Of a DNA stretch of 18,129 nucleotides, positions 5,755 to 12,545 are shown piece after piece. Within the stretch, counting starts at the first letter, position 1; every line of letters begins with the position of its first letter. The position numbers and the translations under genes were made by a program. The notes beneath the pieces are model-generated. The model saw only the letters and a program-made list of their open reading frames with translations, did no database searches and was not told where the DNA came from. This DNA is from Parachlamydiales bacterium (GTDB lineage Bacteria; Chlamydiota; Chlamydiia; Chlamydiales; JAJFMK01), in assembly GCA_020050175.1 (NCBI GenBank), contig JAGVKY010000194.1, positions 1-18,129 on the forward strand, written 5' to 3'.

Positions 5755-8513
5755 GCGGACCGTCAGTTCCCAATCCACAAGACCCCCGCTTTATCCCTCC
5801 TTCCTTTCCCTTCCCCGAGGGCCTTACGATGCCAACAGAAGGATTCGAAGTTGGAGAGGATCTTTTTCGTGACTTAGAAATACCCGCAGAGGATGGGGAA
5901 GAAGAGAGCTATTCCTTCCGTTCCACTCTTCAACCTCCAAAAACACATGCTCAGGCCAAGAAGATAAAAGCCGATCCCGATCTGTTGAAGGGATTTGCCG
6001 ATGAGCTCCCTGATCCTCTTCGAGCTAAAGTCTTAGAGGCTATGAGAGGAAAAGATATTCCCGATGTTAAAGATCTTCTAAAAGTCATCCAAGCCAACGC
6101 TGTCTACGTTGAAAGTATTGTTGAGGCTGGCGCCACGCCGCCTCTATCAAAAACTGAGGCATGGACAAGGCGAGGGGAAGATCTTGAATCTGGTATGGCC
6201 TTTGCAGTGGAAATGTTAGCCGCTTCTGAAGCTGTTCAAAAGGAATTAGGAACACAAGAATCGATCAGCATGGGTGGTTATTTAAGCCTCCTTGCTTCTT
6301 ACATGATGGACTTCCGCGTCAGTCTTTATGCCCTTATGGCCGATGATGGCGAAATTTCAGCGGCTCTTACAAAAGTCTCCCGTGAAAATACGATTGCCCA
6401 AATGAACGCCTATATGGATGAAACGCTAAAGGCGCGGGAAGAATCAAGAGCTGCAGCTGATCAGTCTAAGAAGACAAAAGGGATTGTCGGTTGGATTCTA
6501 GCAGCTATTGCAGCCATTGCCTTTGTTGTCGTAGGGATAGCCACTTTTGGGGCGACCTTTACCCTTTCCCCCCTCGTCGCCGTTGGGATCGCCTCGATGG
6601 GAGCAGGGATGGCCTTTGCCGGTGCCAACCTCATAGCAGAAAGCTTTGGGAAGTCGAGTGTTGGGTCATTAGTTGCCAAGGCGATGCAAGATAGCGGGAT
6701 GAGTGATGAGATGTATGTCATCATCTCCTCGATTGTGATGGCCTATGCTGTTGTACTTGCTATTGTTAGCATGGGGACGATGAGTGGAATCGCAGCGGGG
6801 TTTGGAGCGACAGCGATGACTCAAGCATCGATGGCACTTACTCTTCAAGTTGCTGTTGGAGTGGGCAGTACTGTCGGTACATTAGGGATGTCGGTCATCT
6901 CTGAAGCCTTCATGGATTCTGTTACCAAGAGCCTTAAGGAAAGATTCATCAGCCAAGGTGCGACAGAAAAAGAGGCCCAAGAGAGAGCTAGTAAGATTGC
7001 TCAAGCTTTGATGTGGACGTTTACGGTGATGATCATCGTCTCTTCCTTCTCCTTCCAAGCGGGAAGCGGCATCAAATCGCTCGCAACTAAGCTGTTTCCA
7101 GCTGCAGGCAAGGCTGCAGCCGTTGTTCCTGGAGTTGTTGCACCCGCAGCTCAGGTTGTGCAAGGAGTTGCACAAGGTGCAGCTGACGCGGCGCAAGCAG
7201 GGGGGGAGATTGTACAGGATGCTGTGCAAGCTGCCGCAAACACTGCAGCTCAAGTTGGCAAGAAAACAGGTATCGAAGCCGGGGTGTTCTCTTGGGAGGC
7301 TTTGAGAAGAAAGATGGTAGCAGCCGTTAAAGATATCGGGTTGCAGGGGGGCTTCAAAATTTTGGAATTTGGAGGAAAAGTCGCCGAAGCTTCCGTTGCC
7401 TTTGTCCAGTTCAAATATTTGATGAAACAAGCCTCAGCTGTTATGGCACAAGCAGAATATGAGGAGATAGTCACCATCTGCAAGGCTTTGCAAAAACTTC
7501 TCGATTCTGCCATCCAAGGTCTTATTTCGAACCAGGCAAGTATTGCTGATCAGGCCGCCTCCATGGAGTCGGTCTTTGTGAAGATTGTCGCTATTTTAAG
7601 CCAAGCCCTGACTGCCGTCACCACAGGCAGTTATGCAGGACTTTCAACCACTATTTCATCAGCGATTCGAAAAGAAGAGCAAGAGCAGTTGATGGTGCAA
7701 TCAGCCGTCATGGCAGGTGTGCCGGGTGCTGGTGCCACAGTTAAAAAAGATGAAGAGACAAAGGTAAAGACAAAGGAAGAATTAGAAAAACTAGCCGCAA
7801 TTTCAGGTGTGCCTGGGGTGGCAACTGTCACAACAACTTCTGCCGTCTCTGCAACAACACCAGGAGTTGCAAGCCGGATGTTGTCCACAACACCCGAGGT
7901 TAAACAACAGCTTGCTCTGACACAATTCATGGCAGTACTCAGCCAAAAAATAGCCGATATGTTTGTGGCTTGGGGTTGGGATAAAAGGTTTAGCGCAAAA
8001 GCTGCACGGGAAATCACCCCTGCGCTGCTAAAAGGCCTCTTAGGACGAGGATCAAAAGCAGTAGCCGTTAAAAATGGCACTGAGGCCTTAGAAGAACCCA
8101 CTCTTGGCTTAATCGGTCAATTAATGGGAGAAGGAGAAAGCTTTGCATTCTCGGGCGAAGGAACACCTCCCCAAATCGAATCTTTTATGGAAGGGGATCC
8201 AGCCCTATTGGCTTTGATGAACCAATTGAGAGATCTTCAATCCCTCAAAAATGCAACTCCGCAACAATTTGCCATGATCATGGCGAGCATTACTCAAGGT
8301 CTCTTCGGGCTTCGAAAAGGGGATAAAAGGGGCGAATCGGATCAAATTAATGACATGTCTTCTTTCATCGATTTGATCATGGGAGCAAGCGGCATGGATC
8401 AATTGGTCTTGGCCCTCGACCTTAACTCAGCTGAAGAACTAGGACCGGTCCTCCAACGCCTCATCGAAGGAGATGAGTCAGGCGATCTCCATCGGCTCTA
8501 TAGTCCTGCTTGA
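5751..8513 (+). CDS. copB: CopB/YopB-like type III secretion major translocator, oversized
   Basis: This 920-aa protein has the organisation of pore-forming translocators (YopB, SipB, CopB): a hydrophilic N-terminus, then helical hairpins rich in Ala, Gly and Ile. Membrane segments are visible at ~244-268 (begins KGIVGWILAAIAAIAF), ~273-295, ~322-345 and ~417-435. An Ala-rich stretch (~450-505) and amphipathic helices to ~640 follow. PRFIPP at 12-17 fits the P-x-hydrophobic-x-x-P site that SycD-class chaperones bind. The long C-terminus (~640-920) is hydrophilic and includes a Thr/Val/Pro-rich linker with two related pieces (AGVPGAGATV, SGVPGVATVT). The family is usually 400-600 aa, so about 300 residues are extra. 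An AGAGGGGG ribosome site lies in the chaperone gene end. The protein would insert in the host or inclusion membrane after secretion. I see no copD gene immediately downstream. Confidence 0.88.
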   Translation: MSGPSVPNPQDPRFIPPSFPFPEGLTMPTEGFEVGEDLFRDLEIPAEDGEEESYSFRSTLQPPKTHAQAKKIKADPDLLKGFADELPDPLRAKVLEAMRGKDIPDVKDLLKVIQANAVYVESIVEAGATPPLSKTEAWTRRGEDLESGMAFAVEMLAASEAVQKELGTQESISMGGYLSLLASYMMDFRVSLYALMADDGEISAALTKVSRENTIAQMNAYMDETLKAREESRAAADQSKKTKGIVGWILAAIAAIAFVVVGIATFGATFTLSPLVAVGIASMGAGMAFAGANLIAESFGKSSVGSLVAKAMQDSGMSDEMYVIISSIVMAYAVVLAIVSMGTMSGIAAGFGATAMTQASMALTLQVAVGVGSTVGTLGMSVISEAFMDSVTKSLKERFISQGATEKEAQERASKIAQALMWTFTVMIIVSSFSFQAGSGIKSLATKLFPAAGKAAAVVPGVVAPAAQVVQGVAQGAADAAQAGGEIVQDAVQAAANTAAQVGKKTGIEAGVFSWEALRRKMVAAVKDIGLQGGFKILEFGGKVAEASVAFVQFKYLMKQASAVMAQAEYEEIVTICKALQKLLDSAIQGLISNQASIADQAASMESVFVKIVAILSQALTAVTTGSYAGLSTTISSAIRKEEQEQLMVQSAVMAGVPGAGATVKKDEETKVKTKEELEKLAAISGVPGVATVTTTSAVSATTPGVASRMLSTTPEVKQQLALTQFMAVLSQKIADMFVAWGWDKRFSAKAAREITPALLKGLLGRGSKAVAVKNGTEALEEPTLGLIGQLMGEGESFAFSGEGTPPQIESFMEGDPALLALMNQLRDLQSLKNATPQQFAMIMASITQGLFGLRKGDKRGESDQINDMSSFIDLIMGASGMDQLVLALDLNSAEELGPVLQRLIEGDESGDLHRLYSPA

Positions 8514-8600
8514 TGACGATAGTGATCTTTTTTTAGGGCATCTAATTCATCTTGGATCTTTTAATGCTTACCAAATTGGAATTTTTGAGTGTTCTTGTGA

Positions 8601-8629
8601 TTGACTAATTCGAAAGGTTACTTTATTCC
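8601..8629 (+). promoter_or_regulatory. Possible promoter for the small ORF and mscL
   Basis: TTGACT (8601-8606) matches five of six -35 bases. It is followed after 17 bases by TATTCC (8624-8629), a poor -10 with three matches. Transcription would start near 8636, just before the GGAG ribosome site at 8644. The spacing is right but the -10 is weak, and the genes could instead be read through from the upstream operon. Confidence 0.25.
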
Positions 8630-8652
8630 TTATGGCAATATTTGGAGATATT

Positions 8653-8763
8653 ATGAAAAGATTTTGCCTGTTTGGGTGTCTGTTTGCTGGGATCTTGTTC
8701 AGCGGTTTTGTGGAAGAGGGGACAAGCTGGAAACAGATGATGAAACCCCCTTGCTGCGACTAA
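8653..8763 (+). CDS. Putative 36-aa small membrane or secreted peptide
   Basis: This short frame starts with ATG, preceded at the right distance by GGAG (8644-8647, 5-base gap), and ends with TAA eight bases before the mscL start. The product begins MKRFCLFGCLFAGILFSGF, a basic residue pair followed by about 15 hydrophobic residues, as in a signal peptide or single-pass small membrane protein. It then has a short polar tail ending in PPCCD, with four cysteines overall. No family is recognised. The good ribosome site and close junction with mscL argue for translation and perhaps coupling. The small size means it could still be chance. Confidence 0.4.
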   Translation: MKRFCLFGCLFAGILFSGFVEEGTSWKQMMKPPCCD

Positions 8764-8771
8764 ACGAAAGC

Positions 8772-9095
8772 ATGACCTGGCTTAACGAGTTTAAAGCTTT
8801 TGCTCTTAAAGGAAGCATGATCGATCTTGCCATCGGGGTGGTCATTGGAGCAGCCTTTGGCAGGATTGTGAATTCCTTAGTGAACGATATCATCATGCCG
8901 CCCATAGGCCTCTTGATCGGCGGAGTTAACTTCAAAGACCTTGCCATTACTTTAAAAGATGGGGATCCCCCCGTTCAAATTAGATGGGGTCTTTTTATCA
9001 ACAACCTCATTGATTTCGCTATCATTGCCATCTGCATTTTCTTTGTGATCAAATTCATGAACCGTCTTCTCAAGCTCAATATTTCAGAAAAATAG
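8772..9095 (+). CDS. mscL: Large-conductance mechanosensitive channel MscL
   Basis: MscL forms an inner-membrane pentamer that opens under membrane tension to release solutes during osmotic downshock. This 107-aa product matches the family from its first residues: MTWLNEFKAFALKGSMIDLA corresponds to the amphipathic N-terminal helix. Residues ~16-45 (AIGVVIGAAFGRIVNSLVND) form the pore-lining TM1, followed by IIMPPIGLLIGG, and ~72-97 form TM2. I choose the ATG at 8772 because the in-frame extension back to a TTG at 8601 has no MscL similarity and overlaps a plausible small gene. The usual family length is about 130-150 aa. Here the protein stops shortly after TM2 at NRLLKLNISEK, so the C-terminal cytoplasmic helix bundle is missing. 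That bundle is known to be dispensable for gating in E. coli MscL. Confidence 0.93.
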   Translation: MTWLNEFKAFALKGSMIDLAIGVVIGAAFGRIVNSLVNDIIMPPIGLLIGGVNFKDLAITLKDGDPPVQIRWGLFINNLIDFAIIAICIFFVIKFMNRLLKLNISEK

Positions 9096-9174
9096 AGCTG
9101 CGCAGATTTTTATAAAAGAGGATCAATTGTTCAATTTCTCCGATTTTCATGTTCATGGATAATCGTTGCCTTTA

Positions 9175-9230
9175 GCAGAGCCTCTTCTCGCGGATGGGTT
9201 GGAAGGAGGTGCTCTGAACCTTTATTTTCT
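9175..9230 (+). terminator. Imperfect hairpin terminator between convergent mscL and flavoprotein genes
   Basis: CAGAGC (9176-9181) pairs with GCTCTG (9211-9216). Further pairing inside (CTC..TTC against GAA..GGAGG) has small bulges, and a T-rich stretch (TTTATTTTCT) follows on the plus strand. It lies between two convergent genes and could stop transcription from either side. The U-tract is imperfect, so the call is tentative. Confidence 0.4.
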
Positions 9231-10398
9231 AAAGGCTATTGGTCAAAGCTTGGGCGGCGAGGTAGGCGGAGGTCCAGGCGTTTTGGAAGTTGAAGCCGCC
9301 CGTGACTCCATCGATATTGAGGACTTCGCCTGCAAAGAAGAGGTTAGGGACTAGGCGGCTTTCCATGCGGCGGAGGTCGACTTCTTTGAGAGAGATGCCC
9401 CCAGAGGTGACAAACTCTTGCTTATAGGTTGTTTTCCCCTCCATGAGGTAAGTATCGTGGGAGAGGTGGTGAGATAGCTTTTTTAACCGGTCGTTTTTGA
9501 AGGAGGAGAGGGGTTGGTCGTCAAATTCCCAGATTTCTAGGAGCCTTTTAAGGAGATTTTTGGGGAGGGGGATGACTGATGAGAGGAACTTTTTGGGATG
9601 ATTGTTTTTTTGGGTGATGAGATCGAGCGTTAACCAGTTGATGACGATTTTTGCCTGGTATTGGCAATCGTGAAGAAAACGAGCAGCAAAAGCGGAGAGT
9701 TTTAGGATCATGGGCCCACTAAACCCCCAATGGGTGAGAAGGAGGGGCCCCCGAAGTTTAAGGGGAAATCCCTCGATTGATCCTTCGACGTTTTCCAAAG
9801 AGATGCCCGAAAGATCCAAAAGGGGAGAACTTGGGACGTTGAAGGTAAAAAGGGAGGGGACAGGGGGGATAATCGTGTGCCCTAGAGCGGCGGCAAGTTT
9901 GTGGCCATCAGGATGGCCCCCCGTGGCAAGTAGGATGATGTCTGCCCGCTCATCCCCTAGAATAAAACCTTGATCATCTCCTCCAATCGAGTCGATTTTC
10001 TTCCCCAAAGAAAAGGTAACCCCTAAACGATCAGCCTCATTCAGGAAACAATCGATGATGGTTTGAGAATTGTCTGTTGTGGGAAACATCCTCCCATCTT
10101 CCTCGGTTTTCAAATCTACTCCTCGCTCTTCCAGCCATTGGATCATGTCTGTGGGTTGGAACTTGTGAAAGGGGCCCAAGAGTTCTTTTTCTCCCCGAGG
10201 GTAGTTTTGAACGAGTTTTTTGGGGTCGAAGCAAGAGTGGGTAACATTGCACCTTCCTCCGCCCGAAATTTTGACCTTAGAAAGAAGATGGCGTGTTCTC
10301 TCGTAGACAGTGACATGGAGAGAAGGGTCTAAAGATTTAGCAACAAGGGCCGCAAAGACCCCTGCCGCACCTCCACCGATAATGGCAAGTTTTTTCAA
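9229..10398 (-). CDS. HI0933/YhiN (BaiN-like) family FAD-dependent oxidoreductase
   Basis: This 389-aa flavoprotein has all the marks of the HI0933 family. The N-terminal dinucleotide fold is MKKLAIIGGGAAG (G8, G10, G13). SGGGRCNVTH spans 45-54, GRMFPTT 102-108 and ATGGHPDGHKLAAALGH ~158-174. The C-terminal FAD signature GEVLNIDGVTGGFNFQNAW begins at ~357. The length is normal (~390-420 aa). The family is cytosolic and its physiological reaction is unsettled; the BaiN bile-acid assignment seen in databases should not be transferred here. The start is TTG, with no in-frame ATG nearby and a GGAAAG ribosome site just upstream. It lies 32 bases after clpX on the same strand, so it may be the last gene of the clpP-clpX transcript. 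Confidence 0.9.
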   Translation of the reverse strand: MKKLAIIGGGAAGVFAALVAKSLDPSLHVTVYERTRHLLSKVKISGGGRCNVTHSCFDPKKLVQNYPRGEKELLGPFHKFQPTDMIQWLEERGVDLKTEEDGRMFPTTDNSQTIIDCFLNEADRLGVTFSLGKKIDSIGGDDQGFILGDERADIILLATGGHPDGHKLAAALGHTIIPPVPSLFTFNVPSSPLLDLSGISLENVEGSIEGFPLKLRGPLLLTHWGFSGPMILKLSAFAARFLHDCQYQAKIVINWLTLDLITQKNNHPKKFLSSVIPLPKNLLKRLLEIWEFDDQPLSSFKNDRLKKLSHHLSHDTYLMEGKTTYKQEFVTSGGISLKEVDLRRMESRLVPNLFFAGEVLNIDGVTGGFNFQNAWTSAYLAAQALTNSL

Positions 10399-10430
10399 TT
10401 TCTTTCCGGAGGAGGGGGCAGGTGTCCGAA

Positions 10431-11723
10431 TTAAGCAGTTTCTTCGTTGTTGCGAATGAGAGTAGGTAGAGCTCCATTCATCACTGACTCTTTCGAGAAA
10501 ATGACCTCTTTCACCGACATATCGGATGGAACCTCGAACATCAATTCGCGCATGAGATTTTCCAAAATCATCCGCAAAGCTCGTGCTCCAGTTCCTGACT
10601 TTTTCGCTTTTTCAGCAATCGCTAAAAGGGCATCTTCGGTGAATGTCAATTTAACATTATCCATCTCGAACAGCGCTTGAAACTGCTTGACCACAGAGTT
10701 TTTAGGCTCAGTTAAAATACGAACTAAATCATCGATGCCAAGCTCATTACAGTTAACAACCGAATGGAATCTCCCTACAAACTCAGGAATCATGCCGAAT
10801 TGGATCAAATCTTCTGGTTCAGCTTTTGAAAGAAGGGTGTTACGGTCTAGACCTTCGACTGTAATACCCTCTTTTGCATCAGGGAGGAAGCCAATGGTTC
10901 CCTTTCCTAAACGGCGTGCGATGATTTTTTCGAGACTGACAAACGCCCCACCAGCAATAAAGAGAATATTTTCGGTGTTAACCTTGATATATTCTTGGTG
11001 GGGATGTTTACGTCCCCCCTTAGGAGGAACGTTTGCTACGGTGCCTTCCACAATCTTTAGAAGAGCCTGCTGAACACCTTCTCCCGAAACATCTCGAGTG
11101 ATAGAGACATTGGAGGAAGTGCGGTTGATCTTATCGATTTCATCGATATAGACAATTCCAAGTTCGGCTCTCGCCACATCATAATCAACACTCTGAAGCA
11201 GACGGAGAATGATATTTTCCACATCCTCGCCAACGTAACCAGCTTCGGTTAACGTTGTCGCATCAGCAATAGCAAAGGGGACATCGAGAATTTGAGCCAG
11301 GGTTCTAGCAATCAAGGTTTTTCCTGAACCTGTCGGTCCAAAAAGAAGAACATTTGATTTACCAAACTCAACTTTATCAGACAAATTACGGTTCAAAATT
11401 CGTTTATAATGGTTATAGACCGCGACCGAAATTGCTTTTTTAGCGACCTCTTGCCCAATGATGTATTCGTCAAGTTTGTCCTTGATTTCTCGAGGTTTCA
11501 AAGCTTTAAACTCCAAGGGTGGAGAGGCTTCTTGCCCTTTTTTCTCTTTCTGGCTTGAGGCAGCCGCCTCTTGGGGTTTTTCGATGATGCCGCTGCAAAG
11601 GCGAACACATTTGTCGCAAATGAAGACGTCAGGTCCCGAGATCAGTTTTTCAACCTGATCTTCCCCCCTTCCGCAGAAGGAGCACTCGAGTTTTTTTCCT
11701 TTATTATTGTTTTCTTTCTGCAT
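10431..11723 (-). CDS. clpX: ClpX, ATPase subunit of the ClpXP protease
   Basis: ClpX is an AAA+ hexamer that recognises, unfolds and threads substrates into ClpP in the cytosol. This 430-aa product has the complete architecture. The N-terminal zinc-binding domain uses C14, C17, C36 and C39. Walker A is GPTGSGKT at 129-136, pore loop GYVG at 162-165, and Walker B VYIDEIDK at 191-198. The RKH loop is at 238-240, the ClpP-docking IGF tripeptide at 277-279, and sensor 2 lies near GTGARALR. A ~30-residue Ala/Lys/Glu linker (50-70) joins the zinc domain to the ATPase domain. Length is typical. The start lies 6 bases after clpP, as in the C. trachomatis clpP2-clpX operon (CT706-CT705), so the two are surely cotranscribed. 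Confidence 0.98.
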   Translation of the reverse strand: MQKENNNKGKKLECSFCGRGEDQVEKLISGPDVFICDKCVRLCSGIIEKPQEAAASSQKEKKGQEASPPLEFKALKPREIKDKLDEYIIGQEVAKKAISVAVYNHYKRILNRNLSDKVEFGKSNVLLFGPTGSGKTLIARTLAQILDVPFAIADATTLTEAGYVGEDVENIILRLLQSVDYDVARAELGIVYIDEIDKINRTSSNVSITRDVSGEGVQQALLKIVEGTVANVPPKGGRKHPHQEYIKVNTENILFIAGGAFVSLEKIIARRLGKGTIGFLPDAKEGITVEGLDRNTLLSKAEPEDLIQFGMIPEFVGRFHSVVNCNELGIDDLVRILTEPKNSVVKQFQALFEMDNVKLTFTEDALLAIAEKAKKSGTGARALRMILENLMRELMFEVPSDMSVKEVIFSKESVMNGALPTLIRNNEETA

Positions 11724-11729
11724 GTCTTC

Positions 11730-12344
11730 TTAAGTTGCTGGCTTTGGCGTAATAACTTCGTCGATAAGACCATACTGAAGCGCCTCATCGGGGCTCATGA
11801 AAAAATCTCTTTCAGCGTCTTTTTGGATCCTCTCAACAGGCTGGCCTGTGCATTCAGAGAGGATTTCGTTCATCAACTTTTTCATGTAAATGATTTCTTT
11901 GGCCTGGAGTTGGATATCGGCACTTGTTCCACCGACGCCACCAAGCGGCTGGTGAATCATGATCCGGCTGCGGGGTAGAGCACGTCGTCTTCCCTTTGTC
12001 CCTGCTGCCAGTAATAGCGCACCCATGGAAGCTGCTTGTCCAATACAATAGGTATTGACCACGCATCCTAAGTATCTCATCGTGTCAAAGATGGCCATCC
12101 CAGAGGTGATCATCCCACCAGGGGAGTTGATGTAAAGATGGATATCTTTTTTGGGATCTTCCATTTTTAAAAATAAAAGTTGAGCCACAACCACATTAGC
12201 AACATGGTCGTCGATTTCGGTCCCGATAAAAATAATCCGGTCTTTGAGAAGCCGAGAATAAATATCCATCGACCGCTCACCCCTTCCAGTATCTTCGATA
12301 ACGTAAGGGGTAAGGGAGAGCCTAGGGCGCTGCTCTTCATTCAT
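11730..12344 (-). CDS. clpP: ClpP protease proteolytic subunit (clpP2-type)
   Basis: This 204-aa serine protease subunit forms the tetradecameric chamber that degrades substrates delivered by ClpX. The catalytic triad is visible: S106 in GQAASMGA, H131 in IMIHQPLGG and D180 in ERDFFMS. YINSPGG (71-77) and the handle-helix region (QLQAKEIIYMKKLMNEIL, from ~145) are intact. The N-terminal segment ahead of SMDIYSRLL is ~24 residues and probably includes a processed propeptide or axial loop. Chlamydiae carry two clpP genes, and the one coupled to clpX is called ClpP2 in C. trachomatis; this is its positional equivalent. Upstream is a perfect dyad over a predicted promoter. Unlike C. trachomatis, tig is separated from this gene by an inserted peptidase gene. 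Confidence 0.98.
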   Translation of the reverse strand: MNEEQRPRLSLTPYVIEDTGRGERSMDIYSRLLKDRIIFIGTEIDDHVANVVVAQLLFLKMEDPKKDIHLYINSPGGMITSGMAIFDTMRYLGCVVNTYCIGQAASMGALLLAAGTKGRRRALPRSRIMIHQPLGGVGGTSADIQLQAKEIIYMKKLMNEILSECTGQPVERIQKDAERDFFMSPDEALQYGLIDEVITPKPAT

Positions 12345-12359
12345 AAAACATTCCTTTTA

Positions 12360-12372
12360 GATCAAAGTGATC
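12360..12372. promoter_or_regulatory. Short inverted repeat in the clpP leader
   Basis: GATCA-AAG-TGATC is a perfect 5-bp dyad with a 3-base centre. It lies between the predicted clpP -10 and its ribosome site, at about the expected transcription start. It could be an operator or a tiny leader hairpin. Its short arms mean chance is possible. Confidence 0.25.
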
Positions 12373-12376
12373 CCGC

Positions 12377-12406
12377 TATATAGCATGAGATGTTTTCAAA
12401 AGTCTA
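12377..12406 (-). promoter_or_regulatory. Putative clpP-clpX promoter
   Basis: On the minus strand, TAGACT (12401-12406, four of six -35 matches) is followed after 18 bases by TATATA (12377-12382, four of six -10 matches). The start would be near 12370, giving a short leader before the AAAAGGA ribosome site. The -35 lies inside the adjacent 8-bp dyad, so a protein bound there would compete with polymerase. Prediction only. Confidence 0.35.
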
Positions 12407-12419
12407 TGCACGACTTTTG
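12397..12419. promoter_or_regulatory. Perfect 8-bp dyad, candidate operator for clpP and/or the G1 peptidase gene
   Basis: CAAAAGTC (12397-12404) and GACTTTTG (12412-12419) are exact inverted repeats with a 7-base centre (TATGCAC). The dyad covers the predicted clpP -35 hexamer and sits ~130 bases upstream of the peptidase gene. No U-tract follows on either strand, so it does not look like a terminator. It differs from the HrcA CIRCE element (TTAGCACTC-N9-GAGTGCTAA). A repressor site is the favoured reading, by inference. Confidence 0.4.
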
Positions 12420-12475
12420 CAACCATCAAATGACAGGCTCTTCTATTTTACTCTAGAATGGCATTGCCTCCAAAC

Positions 12476-12504
12476 TTGACTTTTTCTCTAAGGAAATCGA
12501 TAAG
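12476..12504 (+). promoter_or_regulatory. Putative promoter of the G1 peptidase gene
   Basis: TTGACT (12476-12481, five of six -35 matches) and GATAAG (12499-12504, four of six -10 matches) are separated by 17 bases. They place the transcript start ~35 bases before the ATG. The spacing is ideal. Only a weak AAGG ribosome site is visible, about 12 bases before the start codon. Confidence 0.4.
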
Positions 12505-12545
12505 GAAATCTTTTCTTCAAACCAAAACAAAGGCTGACTAACAAT

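Noticed and set aside
6882..7430. 182-codon open frame on the minus strand inside the CopB-like gene
   Set aside because: It is fully antisense to a well-supported gene, is Cys/Leu-rich with no domain, and has no ribosome site that stands out.
7631..8101. 156-codon minus-strand frame inside the CopB-like gene
   Set aside because: Its Ala/Ser/Val/Thr-rich composition mirrors the opposite-strand coding sequence; it is a shadow frame.
8514..8540. Run of seven T after copB as a rho-independent terminator
   Set aside because: I could not find a convincing stem directly before the T-run; only 4-bp matches are possible.
8601..8771. An in-frame N-terminal extension of MscL starting at TTG 8601
   Set aside because: The added 57 residues have no MscL similarity and overlap a better-supported small frame. 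The family's N-terminal helix begins at the ATG at 8772.
9096..9115. CTGCGCAG followed by ATTTTTAT after mscL
   Set aside because: It is a palindrome with no room for a loop, so it cannot form a useful terminator hairpin.
12397..12419. CIRCE/HrcA heat-shock operator at clpP
   Set aside because: The arm sequence and 7-base centre do not match TTAGCACTC-N9-GAGTGCTAA.
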